This document shows positions 21,334 through 32,612 of a stretch of 64,000 nt of DNA, in pieces (the first letter of the stretch is position 1; the number at the start of each line of letters is the position of its first letter). A model generated the notes under the pieces. That model saw only the letters and a list, made by a program, of their open reading frames with translations, was not told the origin of the DNA and did no database searches. The DNA comes from Acanthosoma haemorrhoidale. Taxonomy: Eukaryota; Arthropoda; Insecta; Hemiptera; Acanthosomatidae. The position numbers and the translations under genes were made by a program. The stretch is taken from assembly GCA_930367205.1 (NCBI GenBank), contig OV884009.1, positions 99,841,189 through 99,905,188 of the forward strand, given 5' to 3'.

Positions 21334-21695
21334 ACCAAGCATGGTGTTGACCCAAGGCTGCGCGGGTCCACCGCGTGGTTTCGTCGTCGCTGGGAATCCT
21401 TCCTACTTTCCCTTCATTTGCATACTCGTTAACCTCCACCAAGGGGAGGGGAGTCGTCGTCGCAGCATATATATAGAATGCTTTTAGTGACTTAATACAG
21501 TATTGTGAGTTCCTCTGCCAGAGCAAGTCACCGTGCGTATCTATTGGAGATCAACAGGCCAGCCTATCAAGCTATCTGCTCATACCTCATCATCATTCAT
21601 TTCTCTCGCATATATTATATGTATAAAACCTTTACACAGTATTTTGCGCTGACGCTGCTATTATCACGGCGAGCAATATAATTTTATTATTAGCG
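21334..21695 (+). repeat. Foldback left arm
   Basis: Runs accaagcatggtgttgaccc ... ttttattattagcg. It includes the GC-rich start, the block cctccaccaaggggagggg, the TATA-like run near 21468 and ctgccagagcaagtcaccg. Confidence 0.9.
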
Positions 21696-22071
21696 TACCC
21701 CAGAACCAGATGTCATGCAGAAAGTATTTTCGGAAATGATATCGGTGATACTTGAATAACTCCTCGAATCGCATTCGTCTAGATCCTTCTGATAATGAGA
21801 GGAAAAGGTGCGGAAAATCTGTAGGATCCGGCCCCATATCAGGGGGATAGGTTTGGTCATTGTAAATGTCTGTTTTGTTATTGTCCTTAGTATAGAACTT
21901 ATCTGACAGGGGAGAATCAGGTCGGTCTGTATCGCTGAAATCAGAATATTTATCAGTGGTAGAACGTTTATTGAGAACTTTTTCGGGACTACGCGTTTCT
22001 TCTTCATCGCCTGAGGAGGAGGAGTATCTTTCTCTGTCATGTACTCCAGAAGAAACCTTTTTTGGGAACAT
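21664..22071 (-). CDS. Unassigned acidic protein in foldback centre (frame 2)
   Basis: A 135-codon frame. Residues about 10-85 are highly charged and rich in S, D, E and K (RYSSSSGDEEETRSPEK, then DSPLSDKFYTKDNNK), like a disordered protein region. Residues about 85-120 have a more folded look, with FPHLFLSLSEGSRRMRFEEL and FKYHRYHFRKYF. The last residues run into the left arm and are probably not original. The codon use and charge pattern suggest this is the real frame for most of the centre. No family recognised. Confidence 0.4.
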   Translation of the reverse strand: MFPKKVSSGVHDRERYSSSSGDEEETRSPEKVLNKRSTTDKYSDFSDTDRPDSPLSDKFYTKDNNKTDIYNDQTYPPDMGPDPTDFPHLFLSLSEGSRRMRFEELFKYHRYHFRKYFLHDIWFWGTLIIKLYCSP

Positions 22072-22142
22072 CCTTCTCGTGGGTCGACGGGAGATGATGG
22101 TGCTTGGGAATCCTCAATATCGGACCTGTGATTAAAACTCAT
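21690..22142 (-). CDS. Unassigned protein in foldback centre (frame 1)
   Basis: A 150-codon frame starting at the first ATG inside the right arm (MSFNHRSDIEDSQAPSSPVD) and ending at the left arm junction. The N-terminal 35 residues are polar with serine and proline. The middle is basic (MKKKRVVPKK), and the rest is hydrophobic and less protein-like. A second frame (21664-22071) overlaps most of it and looks more natural after about residue 25, so the true product may use the first start and shift frame once. I do not recognise the family. It lies where the first gene after an LTR (gag) would be. Confidence 0.35.
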   Translation of the reverse strand: MSFNHRSDIEDSQAPSSPVDPREGCSQKRFLLEYMTEKDTPPPQAMKKKRVVPKKFSINVLPLINILISAIQTDLILPCQISSILRTITKQTFTMTKPIPLIWGRILQIFRTFSSHYQKDLDECDSRSYSSITDIISENTFCMTSGSGVR

Positions 22143-22172
22143 ACATTAGTAAAATGTATAAGTTATTATCAG

Positions 22173-22535
22173 CGCTAATAATAAAATTATATTGCTCGAC
22201 GTGGAAATAGCGAAGTCGGCGCAAAATACTAGTGTAAAGGTTTTACTCACATAATATATGCGAGAGAAATGAATGATGATGAGGTATGAGCAGATAGCTT
22301 GATAGGCTGGCCTGTTGATCTCCAATAGATACGCACGGTGGCTTGCTCTGGCAGAGGAACTCACAATACTGTATTATGTCACTAAAAACATTCAATATAT
22401 ATGCTGCGACGACGACTCCCCTCCCCTTGGTGGAGGTTAACGAGTATGCAAATGAAGGAAAAGTAGGAAGAATTTCCAGCGACGATGACACCGCGCGGTG
22501 GACCCGCGCAGCCTTGGGTCAACACCATGCTTGGT
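22173..22535 (-). repeat. Foldback right arm
   Basis: The inverted partner of 21334-21695. Read on the minus strand it would supply the promoter for the central frames. A gtgagt sequence just after the initiator-like site could be a splice donor, in both arms. Confidence 0.9.
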
Positions 22536-23288
22536 GTCCTATGCAGGAAAAGGAGCCATGAATCTGTAAATTTCATCATGTGATTGTTCATTTGTTTGTA
22601 ATTTTTTTTTTAATAAAGGGGTTTTGAAATTTAAATAAAAAAAATTTTTTTTATTAAAGTTGTATAAGCAGGTGCTTGAATTGGTATTCAAGACATATTT
22701 TACGTCCTTTAGTTAGTTTATATATTTCGAAAAAATATATAATCAGTACATATTTGATGTATAAAATTTTAGTTGAAACATAAATTAAATTAATGCCTAT
22801 TTTATACCTTGTAGTATAGAGAATAACGCCCCAAAATGATTTTGAAATGTGTTGGAAGCTAGACTAGTGTGGGCTAATACTATTGGCTGGAGCAAGTTTA
22901 TTATAGTAATGATTGCTGCACATTGTCCGACCCAATATATAACTTGGAGCTCATGAAGGTAGATGCCGATGGGGTTCGAGGGGGGGGCTAGATGTCCAAG
23001 TACCGTTGGTGATTCCATAAACTGAACAGTCATAGCCTCTCTAGATTCTACCAGAGTATAACAGTCGTTCCCAGATAGTGCTTCATCTGCTCTATGGTCT
23101 TTGTCGAAAGTAATTTTTACTTTATTTGCGCTACGGAGCAACACCCAAAAAAAAAAAAAAAAAAAAGATCATTGAAATCTTTCAACGGTCAATAACGATA
23201 GAAATATAATAAGAAAATGTAACTTAACATAAAGGTGGGTAAAAATATGAAATAGCTTTTTCAAGAAAGATTTCAATCTGACCTTGTA
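22536..23288. other. Unassigned DNA with a 20-base A run
   Basis: A 115-codon minus-strand frame (22797-23144) has a fairly normal amino-acid mix but no motif I recognise. It abuts a run of 20 A at 23147-23166 on the plus strand. The A run could be the tail of a retrocopy lying to its left on the plus strand, which would make the minus frame incidental. Confidence 0.3.
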
Positions 23289-23580
23289 TGAGTCCGGCGT
23301 TGTCAGACCCCACGCCTTCCTAGTGGTGTCTTTACCTCTCTCTCGCGTACGACGGTTGCCGTGGCCCTGCAAATTTACCTAGCAGTGTCTCCTGTGGTAA
23401 TCCAGTCTGCCTCTCTCCGTTTCACACTCGCCTTTGGGATCCGGACAGTTTTCGCCTGCCCTTAGATACCAAGTGTGAATTCGTGGTCATTCCAAGACCA
23501 CATAAACTACTTATAAACCTACCCTGTTCTTCTTCTCCTGAACATAGTGCTTTGTCGGGGCACACACCTTCTTAAGATCT
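23289..23580 (+). mobile_element. LTR-like fragment, dispersed family G
   Basis: Begins gtccggcgttgtcagacccc and runs through ctgcctctctccg, gataccaagtg, ccaagaccaca and gaacatagtgc to tcggggcaca. The same blocks occur in reverse at 52.5-52.9 kb and partly at 41.5-41.8 kb. At 52 kb they lie downstream of a TATA box inside a TG...CA bounded block, so I read this as part of an LTR. A 59-codon frame beginning ATGGAGTCAGAT at 23582 follows but shows no motif. Confidence 0.65.
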
Positions 23581-24442
23581 TATGGAGTCAGATCAAAGCG
23601 AACTAGGATGCCCACCGACTAGGTCGGCAGCCAGGGTGAAAGACCACAGGTCCGCCCACCTTATCTCTTTCTTGGCGCTCGCCGGACGGCGGCTAAGGGG
23701 TCGTAGTGACCCTATCCCGCGGCGGGCGTCTACGCCCCACCTTGGGGATACTCAGTGAGCTGGACACAATTCCTTTCACATTATTTCATATTATCCTTGT
23801 ATCTTTAGTTCAATTTGTTTTGTTCATATTCTCATCACTAAGTCTGTGACGTACTTAATATTTCTCCTTCTAACTGCTGTAAATCTCTTTGTAAATAGAT
23901 TCATGTATATAGAATTTAATTTCCGATTGCTTGAAGGAACAGTGATATCTCTCTGACCTTAGCATGGATCTTATGTAAACTTTACATGATACAGGTAGGG
24001 TATATGTTTTCCTTTCATTTCATCATTATTATTCTAAATTAATGCTAAATATATCCAGGCGCTCAAAAACCATAATGTGTTGAAGAAAGTATATTTTCTG
24101 CCGTACCTTACATTGTAATAATGCGTTAACGAAATGCGTAGTAAGTGGTGGGGCTCTAATAACAGACTGCTTGAGTATAAAAATACTTGGTAAATGATTT
24201 TTATTCCTGATAAGCGAATCATCACCTGACAGAGAAATAAAACTGGTCCAACCAATGATATCAAGGCCAATGAAGGTAAACCGTCACTTTCAATGTGATA
24301 CCGCTTTCCATGAGCAATACTATTAGTTACCCAGCCTTTCATCAATACTGACTTGGGACCCTCATGAAACACTTAAAAGACATAATTTAAACAGACATTT
24401 TGGGCACTTATACAGATTAGAAATATAAATGAGTTAGAAACA
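23581..24442. other. Unassigned DNA next to the LTR-like fragment
   Basis: 23581-23760 is GC-rich and may belong to the same element; 23770-24440 is AT-rich without a motif. Confidence 0.35.
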
Positions 24443-24957
24443 GTTACTATAACCATTCCCGAGCCAATGGAAGAGAGCGGAGCTCAGACTCATTCCGACG
24501 GGAGCCGACCGGGACCTGACAGCTACAGGCCCATCAGCCTCCTCCCAGTCCTGAGTAAAGTCCTGGAGAGACTCATGCACACGGCGTTGCGGCAGACCTT
24601 CGAGAAGGCGGACCACCCAAGACAGTACGGCTCCTGCAAGGGCAGGAGCACAGCTGATGCCTTGGATAAGATAAGGGACGACATGGCGACTCGCTCTAAG
24701 TACACGCTGCTGGTCACATTTGACATCTCCTCTGCTTTTGACAGAGTGTGGTGGCCTTACGTCATGAGGGAATTGCAGGAGCTGGAAGCCCCGAGCAATT
24801 TGTATGAGCTCGTAGGCAGCTACCTTAGCGGACGTAGGGCGGTCATCAGAGGAGTGTCCTATGACGTCGAAGCACCGGTGGAGCGAGGGTGTCCCCTGCC
24901 CTTGAGCGTGGGTTCCCCGCGGTGGCATATGTGGACGACCTTGTTACTATAACCATT
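24443..24957 (+). mobile_element. R1-like LINE fragment with 15-bp target duplication
   Basis: A 485-bp piece of non-LTR reverse transcriptase (24458-24942) sits exactly between two perfect copies of gttactataaccatt (24443-24457 and 24943-24957). The repeats have the size and position of a LINE target-site duplication. The insert lacks both the 5' part of ORF2 and any 3' end or tail. Confidence 0.75.
24467..24952 (+). pseudogene. R1-like reverse transcriptase fragment
   Basis: A 161-codon frame. It opens with RPGPDSYRPISLLPVLSKVL (reverse transcriptase block 1), continues with a block ending RSTADAL, then the catalytic TFDISSAFDRVWW and the VGSYLSGRRAVI block, and reaches the ERGCP box. After that the sequence jumps to a different frame with AVAYVDDLV, the YXDD box. 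The bases between ERGCPQ and the DD box (about 25-30 residues in relatives) are missing, so a small internal deletion with a frameshift removed block 4. It cannot be active. Confidence 0.88.
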
Positions 24958-27291
24958 TTAGACTTAAGGACTAGAACTACGGGGGATGGTAAAACCTCCA
25001 AACAACCAAAGAACCCAAACTTTCCAATCCGAATTCCTTTGAATTTTAGTAAACGTTCCATTCTACATTAAAAAAAAAAAACTCCTTACCTGTGATTTGT
25101 GCGAACTGTCCTTGTCCTTATACCCTCATGATTTTCCAAATACGACAAAAACCTATCCGCTCATACAGTTCCCCTGTCAACTCCTTATGTATTAATACCC
25201 ACCTTTACAATCCTCCTCATTGCCTGAAGCTGCGGTCTCGCCGCTAAGATGACAATTGTGCAGGTTAGTTTGAGGAGATCACTGCCCTATATTGTGTGAA
25301 GGGATATTGTAATTACTGTTTTATTACTATTTCCCTTTTCAGCCACATTATTATTTTCTTTAAATAAAGATAAAAAAAGATGATGGACACTTGAAAAACA
25401 AAAAAAATATGATATAAATTTTACACGTTATTATTTTTTTTTCATATTTCCCCGAAGTATATAATCATAACAGTACATAGAACTCAAGGCTTTGAATACA
25501 ACATTACAATTTTAGATTATAATGAACATTTCCTCATATTTACAACCACTACCTTAGAACACAGGCAGACTTTACCCGCGGGTTGAACAGGGAATGACTG
25601 TAAGGGCACTTAGTTGGACCTAGGGGTGCACAAAGCAAACAGGCACCCAGTGACTGAGTGACAGATGCCTCAAGGCACCACGTCAGTGGATGGCCCCACA
25701 ATCCCGACACCCTCGTCAACTACTAACAGCACCCATAACTCAGCCTAATTGTACCAACCTCAGCCCTGGCTCTTCGGGACAAAAAGCATGTCCCCCACCA
25801 TTGAGGCCATCACAGCATCCCTTTGACAAACCACCATCCTCTAATTTGAAGGGACTTTACAACTATAAATTGTATTAACTACCGGCCTCAGTAGCTTTTA
25901 TAATTCATGCATAATGAAATAATTTACCTATTCATAAATACCCAGCTAAAGGTTATATGCCTTAAAATTTTCAGTCGTATCAAATTCTTGAGGATACCAT
26001 TTCAAGAAGAGGAAATTTGAATTGAAATGTAAATTAGGCGAAGTTTCTAGATTACAATTATTTAATTTATTATATCCATGATCCAAAATGTTACCTCTTT
26101 GAGGATTTTTTAGGGCTAAAATTTAAAATTACCTCATCGAACAGATCCCATTTGAATACTTAAATAAAGAATCAATAACCAGAATTTCACTCAGAAACAT
26201 TATTATTTCAAATATGTTTTATCCATAGGCCAAATCTATAGCTTTTGAGCAGTGGAAATTGTTAAGTTATGGAATCAGCTCTGACCTTTTCCATGTTTGA
26301 TTTGTTTAATGCTTCCTCTTGTTAAATCTCAGCCAAAACACACTCAGGCAATATGTATCTTTGGAATTTCAGATCAATTAGATGCTTCAAGGAAAGCCAT
26401 AAATAATAGGCATTGAGTGGAATAGTCTGAATGACGGAAAAACAAAATTGATTCAATTTTCACTAGAAAGGGCAGGTATATTTAAAGGGGGGAGATAGGT
26501 AAGCCAATTCGCCCACTACACCGCGGTGTATGATCTGCAACCCATTAGCCTCCCTCACCCAACCTGCTCTATTTGCACAGGGAAAATGTATCCAGTGCTT
26601 TTATATGTCAAAAAATCATCGACTAAATCATTTTTTTGTTGTTTTTTGATCAAGAATCAAGTTTATGAGAGCTTAATTTAAGACAAATAAATCAGCACAC
26701 TTCCAAACCTATAACACTAAACATAAACCAAGTGTTTTCGTTTCTTCTCATTTCAAATAATTATAAATTGAAATTTGTTTTAAGTTGGACGTTTTTTATT
26801 CGTACATTGAACAGCCATAAACTGCATTCATAAAAAAATAAAAATGAACGTACTCACAACATAAAAGATCAACCAGCGATTTTTGTGTGGTATATTATTT
26901 TTCATGGGAGCTGCATTACATTAGATGCCCCTTTGATGCTAAAATAATAGCATGACCATGAAAAATAAGCAAGGGTCAGTAATCGGTGAATTAGTAATTA
27001 ATGGACAATCTTATTGACTAGTTAATTCCCTAGTCAGAAGACAGATAGATGCTTTTCTCTTTCTCTAAGCATAAAAGTGGCTTTCGATGGTGGACAGCGT
27101 TTTTAAGGCGCTACGGGACCTCTCTATCCTAGGACTATTTATAATCCGTTAACGAGTTATTGAAATAAAAGATCTGCAGTTTATAACCAGTGGATAATGA
27201 GATAATAATAAAGGGGAAGGTGTAGATAAGATGTGATTTCTCGACGGTCATATAGACGCAACTTGCTCTTATTACAAAGATTAGAAATATG
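24958..27291. other. Mostly AT-rich DNA, no supported gene
   Basis: An A run lies at 25068-25081. A GC-richer patch at 25554-25850 has a plus-strand 62-codon frame and threonine/serine/proline-rich text in another frame, but no motif. Nothing else is recognised. Confidence 0.4.
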
Positions 27292-27527
27292 ACAGTGTGG
27301 CAATGACCAGTTTCTCCAATCATGTCCTGAGCGTCTGTGGCTCTCGCGCTCTTGGCCATCCTCCACTGGCCCTTATCCAGCGACTCCAGCAGACGTAGGA
27401 GCGTGGGGGACTTCCCAAGACTCCGCTTCCTCCGAGTAAATAAAAATTGTATATATAGTATGAATGAAATCATTTATCACAATTACTGATTGCCCAAAAA
27501 GGCAGATTGTAATTTTATCATAATAAA
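27292..27527 (+). mobile_element. Jockey-like LINE 3' end (copy 3, internally deleted)
   Basis: Starts at cagtgtggcaatgaccagtt, shares gactccgcttcctcc with the other copies, then skips about 90 bp (the block with ctgtaaatattg) and resumes near tatgaatg, ending in aggcagattgtaatttt and aataaa. The minus-strand frames over it are incidental. Confidence 0.8.
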
Positions 27528-29602
27528 GCTGTATATAAATATTATTTTATATATAAAGAATATAAGAAATTATATGTTATTTTGGTTATTTGTTTGTTGT
27601 TATAGTAGTTTGGTTATATGGATATCATATTTGTACTGGTTACTGTTAAAATCTACTATCATTGATATACGGAGTTGTATTTCTAGTACAGAATGATAAA
27701 AAACTCCCAAGTGCTTATTCAGTGACAAAAATATAAGACTACATGACGACTGCTAACGACTACTAAGGTTTTATGTGAGTGAGAAAGGATTCTCCTTCCT
27801 CTAATGCAAACATTTATAAACTTTAGCCAAATCCTTAGAAAGAATTGCATAGTAGGACTGTATAAAAAGTACTGGGTTTTAAAAGCCCTTGGCCCTTTGC
27901 ACCGCCCTTAGGAGCTGTTTCGCGATTCTCTCTTCACAGAATTGCAGATTATACGGAACTCAATTCAAACCAGGGACTGCTCCTGTCCGAGGTGGTGGCT
28001 TAATCAGGCCACGGGTGAAATTCCGTCTGCTTCTGGCATATCCGTCATTGCCCATAGCATTTCCAATTAACAACGTCCAATGTTTAACCCGGTTTAATGT
28101 CTGAATGAGCATCATTTCTCTGGTCCATTTGGCCACTAACGTGAGAACCCAATTCTCTTTTTGTATATAGAATCGGAAAATCTCTTCACTTATCAGAAAT
28201 TATAATTGTTGAGCCCCGAGGCTGACGCTTCACATCTGTTCAGCCACGCTGTGAGTGTTGTTTTTATTTCTATATGTCCGTTCATTCAATGGTTGTAGAA
28301 ATGATTCAATTGATCTGATATTTTAGTGGTATATTCCTTAACACCTCACCCTCTCCTTAAGCTTGGTACATCAATTTTCACATTCAATTTCAATTTACAA
28401 GGATTGTATATTAAAGTGTGTATTAACATCAATAAAAAAGTAAATTCAAATGATATGGAAACAGATAGAAACCAACAACAACAATACAAATGGCTTGTTT
28501 TTTTTCAGTGTAATAAATACTTAAATATAACGACAGTGAAGTTAATTCTAACGACTAAAATAAAAAAATATTAAATAAAATATATTATAAATTAACCGTG
28601 TTACTTATGATAATTAAGCTTCTTGTATAAATTAAATTTACCAAAACAACCATCGTTTAATTATTTTTATGTAAAATTACTCACTGAGGTTTAATTATAA
28701 TTCCTGCCCACTACTATTTATGTCAGCAGTGAGATCGAAAGTTTACATACATGGTTTCATAGCAGCAGTTGGGCAAGTTTTTCTTTTTCTGGGTATTTTC
28801 CGTTAACGTGTTTAATGTGTCCTGGAACATAATTAAAAATCCGAACTTGAATCTTAAATAACTTCAATAGAAGTTTAAAAAAAAAATTCAAAGTCAGAGA
28901 GATAAATGTTACTTGAGATACATGGCACTTTTTTCTAAGTTGATGTTTTGTTATTATTTCTCAACGGACCATAGCAATACGAGCAGAGTTTCTTCTGTAT
29001 TGTAATTTTAAATTTTAATATTAATTCGATTATTTTATGACGTAAAGTAACTGATACTTACTGACAGTCGAAACATGATTGCCATGTACCTGCATAAAAG
29101 TATAGCCCCTCCTTCATGCTCAAATACTTACATCTAGGAAAATTTTACATTCAAACTGGGTTTTTGTTATCTGATCTTAATGAAACAAACTTTTTAGTAT
29201 TTCTAACTAGACATATTTCGACTTATTTTTAATTGACGAAAAGTTCAACCGACCTATGACCTATTCAATGAGTCTGAATTTTTTGCAAATAAGATTTAGT
29301 CTTTACCTTGACGTATTCACAGTTCATCCATAAGGTTCTTTCCAGAGTATAAAACGTATTGCTCACCTATGCAAATTTTTCCAGTTTGCCTTAAATGGAA
29401 CAATATGAGAAAAGTAACATATTTCTACCAAGGAGGGAGTTTATTGTTTACGAAAATACGAGTTAAATGGAAAGGAAGGGGAGATAAGGCTAGAGATTTC
29501 TAACACAGACGCGGAGTCAATCTTTTTCCATTCCTAAGAAAAATATTTCTTTTTTTATTTCTCCAATGTCACGGCCGTTTGCACGGATCTTCTCAGCTAA
29601 AC
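27528..29602. other. AT-rich DNA, no supported gene
   Basis: A GC-richer patch at 27880-28130 is open for 71 codons on the plus strand and for a similar length on the minus strand with one stop. I recognise neither. The remainder is AT-rich. Confidence 0.4.
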
Positions 29603-29792
29603 AATATTCCATGATAATGAGAAATGCAATGGTGATAACAATAATGATAAACAGACCTAAGAAATATTCCATGATAATGAGAAATTCGATGGTGATAACA
29701 CATAATGATAAACAGACCTAAGAAATATTCCATGATAATAAGAAATTCGATGGTGATAACACATAATGATAAACAGACCTAAGAAATATTCC
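29603..29792. repeat. Tandem repeat, three copies of 60-61 bp
   Basis: Copies begin aatattccatgataatgaga at 29603, 29663 and 29724, with a fourth partial start at 29785. The unit ends ataaacagacctaag. Copies 2 and 3 are almost identical and copy 1 differs in the middle. Confidence 0.9.
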
Positions 29793-30149
29793 ATTATAAA
29801 ATAAAAAAGGGTTAAAAATAAAATAGGATACAAATTCATGCATAAATTTGATGACTTTTCTATTCCTCAGCTCCAGCTAAAAGCTGCAATTCATCCCTTT
29901 CACCACCTTCTCTACCTTTGCCTTTATCCATTTCCTCACCTTATCCGTAGCCAACCAGAAAAACTTTTATTAGTCCTTTCTTTTGGTTTTCTAATTTTAT
30001 AGAATTATCTCTCAAAGATATTGAGTGAATTGTCATAATATAGGCCTTATGCCTTTCCATTTATAATAATTCAATATTCCATAAGTTTCGCATATTTAGC
30101 TTTCTTCTGGGCTTATAATAAAAAAAAAAACATTATTCATTAAAATCTT
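29793..30149. other. AT-rich DNA, nothing recognised
   Basis: No frame, repeat or boundary supported. Confidence 0.5.
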
Positions 30150-30684
30150 TTAATCCAACAACAAAACCCTTTATAACGATCTTAATATAACTACATTCTT
30201 GAACTCATCCCTTCCAAGTTCATAAAATTCCATAGTAACATATCCAACCACCCTAATCCCCTAGCACAGTTATTGCACTGCACCTCTCATCCCTACAATT
30301 CTCCTCGGAGACTGAAACGGCAGTGGCCTCGTGACCTGATATAAATGCGTCACGGTGGGAGTCCTGGCAATGGCCAGTTTCTCCAATCATGCCCTGAGCG
30401 TATATGCTCTTCTTCAGCCTCCACTGGCTCCTATCCGGTGACGCGGCTGACGGAGGAGCGTGGGGGACTTCCCAAGACTCTGCTTCCTCTTTCGAATGTG
30501 AGGGAGGTGACCACCATGTGGATTTGGGAGGCCTCGGGACTGTTTGTAAATATTGTATGAATGAGCGAGTGAATGATGGATTGTAAATATGGTATGAGTG
30601 AGAACATTTATCTCAATTACTTATTGCCTAATAAGGCAGATTGTAGTTTAAGCACAATAAAGAAGTTGTGTTTAAAAAAAAAAA
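30150..30684 (+). mobile_element. Jockey-like LINE 3' end (copy 4)
   Basis: Includes about 190 bp of ORF2 end (caacaaaacccttNNaacgat, then attcttgaactcat and tatccaaccaccctaat) before the shared 3' untranslated region, and ends in aataaagaagttgtg and an A run. The ORF2 end carries changes that break the frame relative to 62.3-62.5 kb. Confidence 0.88.
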
Positions 30685-32429
30685 TATTTAAATAAGCTTA
30701 ATTTATTTTTCTCTTATTTATTTTATTTTTAATTTATTATTAAGTTAATTGTCAGTTTTGTGTATACCAGATTTGAGGAATAAAATTATTAGGGATTTTT
30801 ATGAATATCTTGTCTTAAATTTTATTCAAAGTCTAGAAATTTTCAAAATAGTAGAAACATTTGATATCTTGAGTACTAAATAGCTTGTGGAAATTGATTG
30901 GTTAATCCGCTGTTTGTGAGTGGATATTGTGGATACCCACGATATTTTCTTTTACCATCTAAAGGTATATATTTTTTTTATTATTATTATTATAATAATA
31001 CTTTTTCAAAGGCTGAGGACCCTGGTCTTCTGGACGGAGGCTGACAACTATCCCTTTTGTCATGAGTGTCTAATTGGATGATTGTGGACCATTTGAGCAT
31101 GCAGTGAAGGTATGGATCGGTTAGGATGAGGAGGAACAACAAACCACGCTCTTGGCAGCCATTCATTCGGGACCTCTTAATTTATTCAGCTCAGTCAAAA
31201 ATCTCGGTTTGGTCAGACCCCTACAACTGAAATACCACAGAGCGCAGTGCTATTTTCATTTAGTCATTCTTTTCTGTCTCAGACCCTTTCCTTGGACTCT
31301 AACTTCATATTAATATTACCTCTAAAACAAAAACCATTACCTTTGCAAACTTTCCCAATTAAGATATGTTATAAAATCTACTAGTTGTAGATTCCGGCCA
31401 TCCAGCCTGCACCCGTTAAAATTTCCTTCCTCTAATCCTTCTCTTCTTACCCCCCCCCCCGTGAATCAATGGAATTGAAGAGATTTAAACCCCAAATTTT
31501 AAAACCAGTCTTTTTATCTTATTTAACCTATCAATGCATGACTTAATTTATTCATGAATAATACTCTGTAGTTAATTTAGTTTACCTGTGCATCACTTTA
31601 TTCTCATTTTCTCCCCTGTAATATTTTCTAAATTTTATTTAATTCTTCTATCTTATTAATTTTAAGGATAAATAATTGTGTTATATTCAATTTGTTATGG
31701 TTATTCTATTAGGATTCATCGTTTATGTGAATAACACCAGTGATATTAGAGGCAAGACACAAATCATTTTGAATTATTTGCTTTTGTATTGAAATCATAG
31801 AACTATTACATAAAATATTTTGACTTTAAATGACTGTTAGTTGTCAACAAAAGGGATTGGAGTCAGGCATCTATTTTCTAAACAAACTTCACTATATACA
31901 CAGATTGATCTCGAATTCTGCCATAAACTCCCTTTCACGGGAAACTAATCCACTCTAATTGAGCTTTGTAAATATTATTTCCTTCTAGAAAATTCTATTA
32001 AAAATCCTTTCCGTAATGCCATTTCTTCATCTCATACATACAACAGGGCGTCCATTTTTTAAATTAATAATATTCTGAGACAAAATAAAATATTATGTTT
32101 ATATAGATGTAAAGTATTTTCTTGCATTGTTATTGATTATAATTTACGATAGAGCAATGTTTAAAAACCGCGGTTTGAGAATCAAATTATTTATAGATTC
32201 AATGCGAAATATGTATATAAAGTATATGCCAACATTGTTGGGTAAATGCCAAATCTTGTTTTACATAGAGCTTGTGTAAAATCAACCATTTGCCCGATGT
32301 GTTATTCCATAAATAACCCTATAATATTTACTTTATAATTCAATAAAAAAATAACTACAAAAATTCTAAAAACTGTGTTTTTTATTTAAATCAAATCTTG
32401 CGTTAATTCTGGGACACCCTTTATCTTAT
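30685..32429. other. AT-rich DNA, nothing recognised
   Basis: Includes a run of ten C at about 31450-31460 and short GC-richer text at 31000-31250. No gene or element boundary seen. Confidence 0.45.
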
Positions 32430-32612
32430 AACAATACGTTAAATAACAACTTAAAACTTTCACCAGATGAGATCACATTTGGAATCATAAATGACAGAAA
32501 TAACAAAAAAAATGTTAATATTAGCGAACGGTTTGTACAATACTACCATAATGAACGACGGATGTTGCATGATATAGTTGAACAAGGAATAGTTACGCTC
32601 TTTACAACATAG
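32430..32612 (+). pseudogene. Gypsy-type integrase tail fragment
   Basis: The frame ending at TAG 32610-32612 reads LKLSPDEITFGIINDRN and continues into a polar stretch (VQYYHNERRMLHDIVEQ). The S/T-P-x-E-x-x-F-G pattern followed by a charged helix is the region directly behind the catalytic glutamate in gypsy and errantivirus-like integrases. Upstream the frame stays open but is not recognisable. It lies in the right order relative to the env-like tail and LTR at 35 kb. Confidence 0.45.

Larger units (their letters stand above)
21334..22535. mobile_element. Foldback element with LTR-like inverted arms
   Basis: Arms of 362 bp (21334-21695) and 363 bp (22173-22535) are inverted copies of each other, about 90% identical by eye, around a 477-bp unique centre. 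Each arm has a TATA-like run (atatatata) followed about 25 bp later by acagtattg, an initiator-like site, so each looks like a promoter-bearing LTR pointing inwards. The outer ends start accaagcatgg. No target duplication is evident. The centre holds coding potential on the minus strand only. I do not know a described family that fits; DIRS-like elements have inverted LTRs but much larger centres. An LTR element rearranged by autointegration is a plausible origin. Confidence 0.85.

Noticed and set aside
22797..23144. A 115-codon minus-strand frame of normal composition
   Set aside because: No motif recognised. The adjacent 20-base A run suggests that the region is the 3' end of a plus-strand retrocopy, which would make this frame incidental.
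23582..23761. A 59-codon arginine-rich frame starting ATGGAGTCAGAT after the LTR-like fragment, considered as a gag start
   Set aside because: The corresponding bases at 52.59 kb and 41.5 kb do not keep the start or frame, so the match is at DNA level only.
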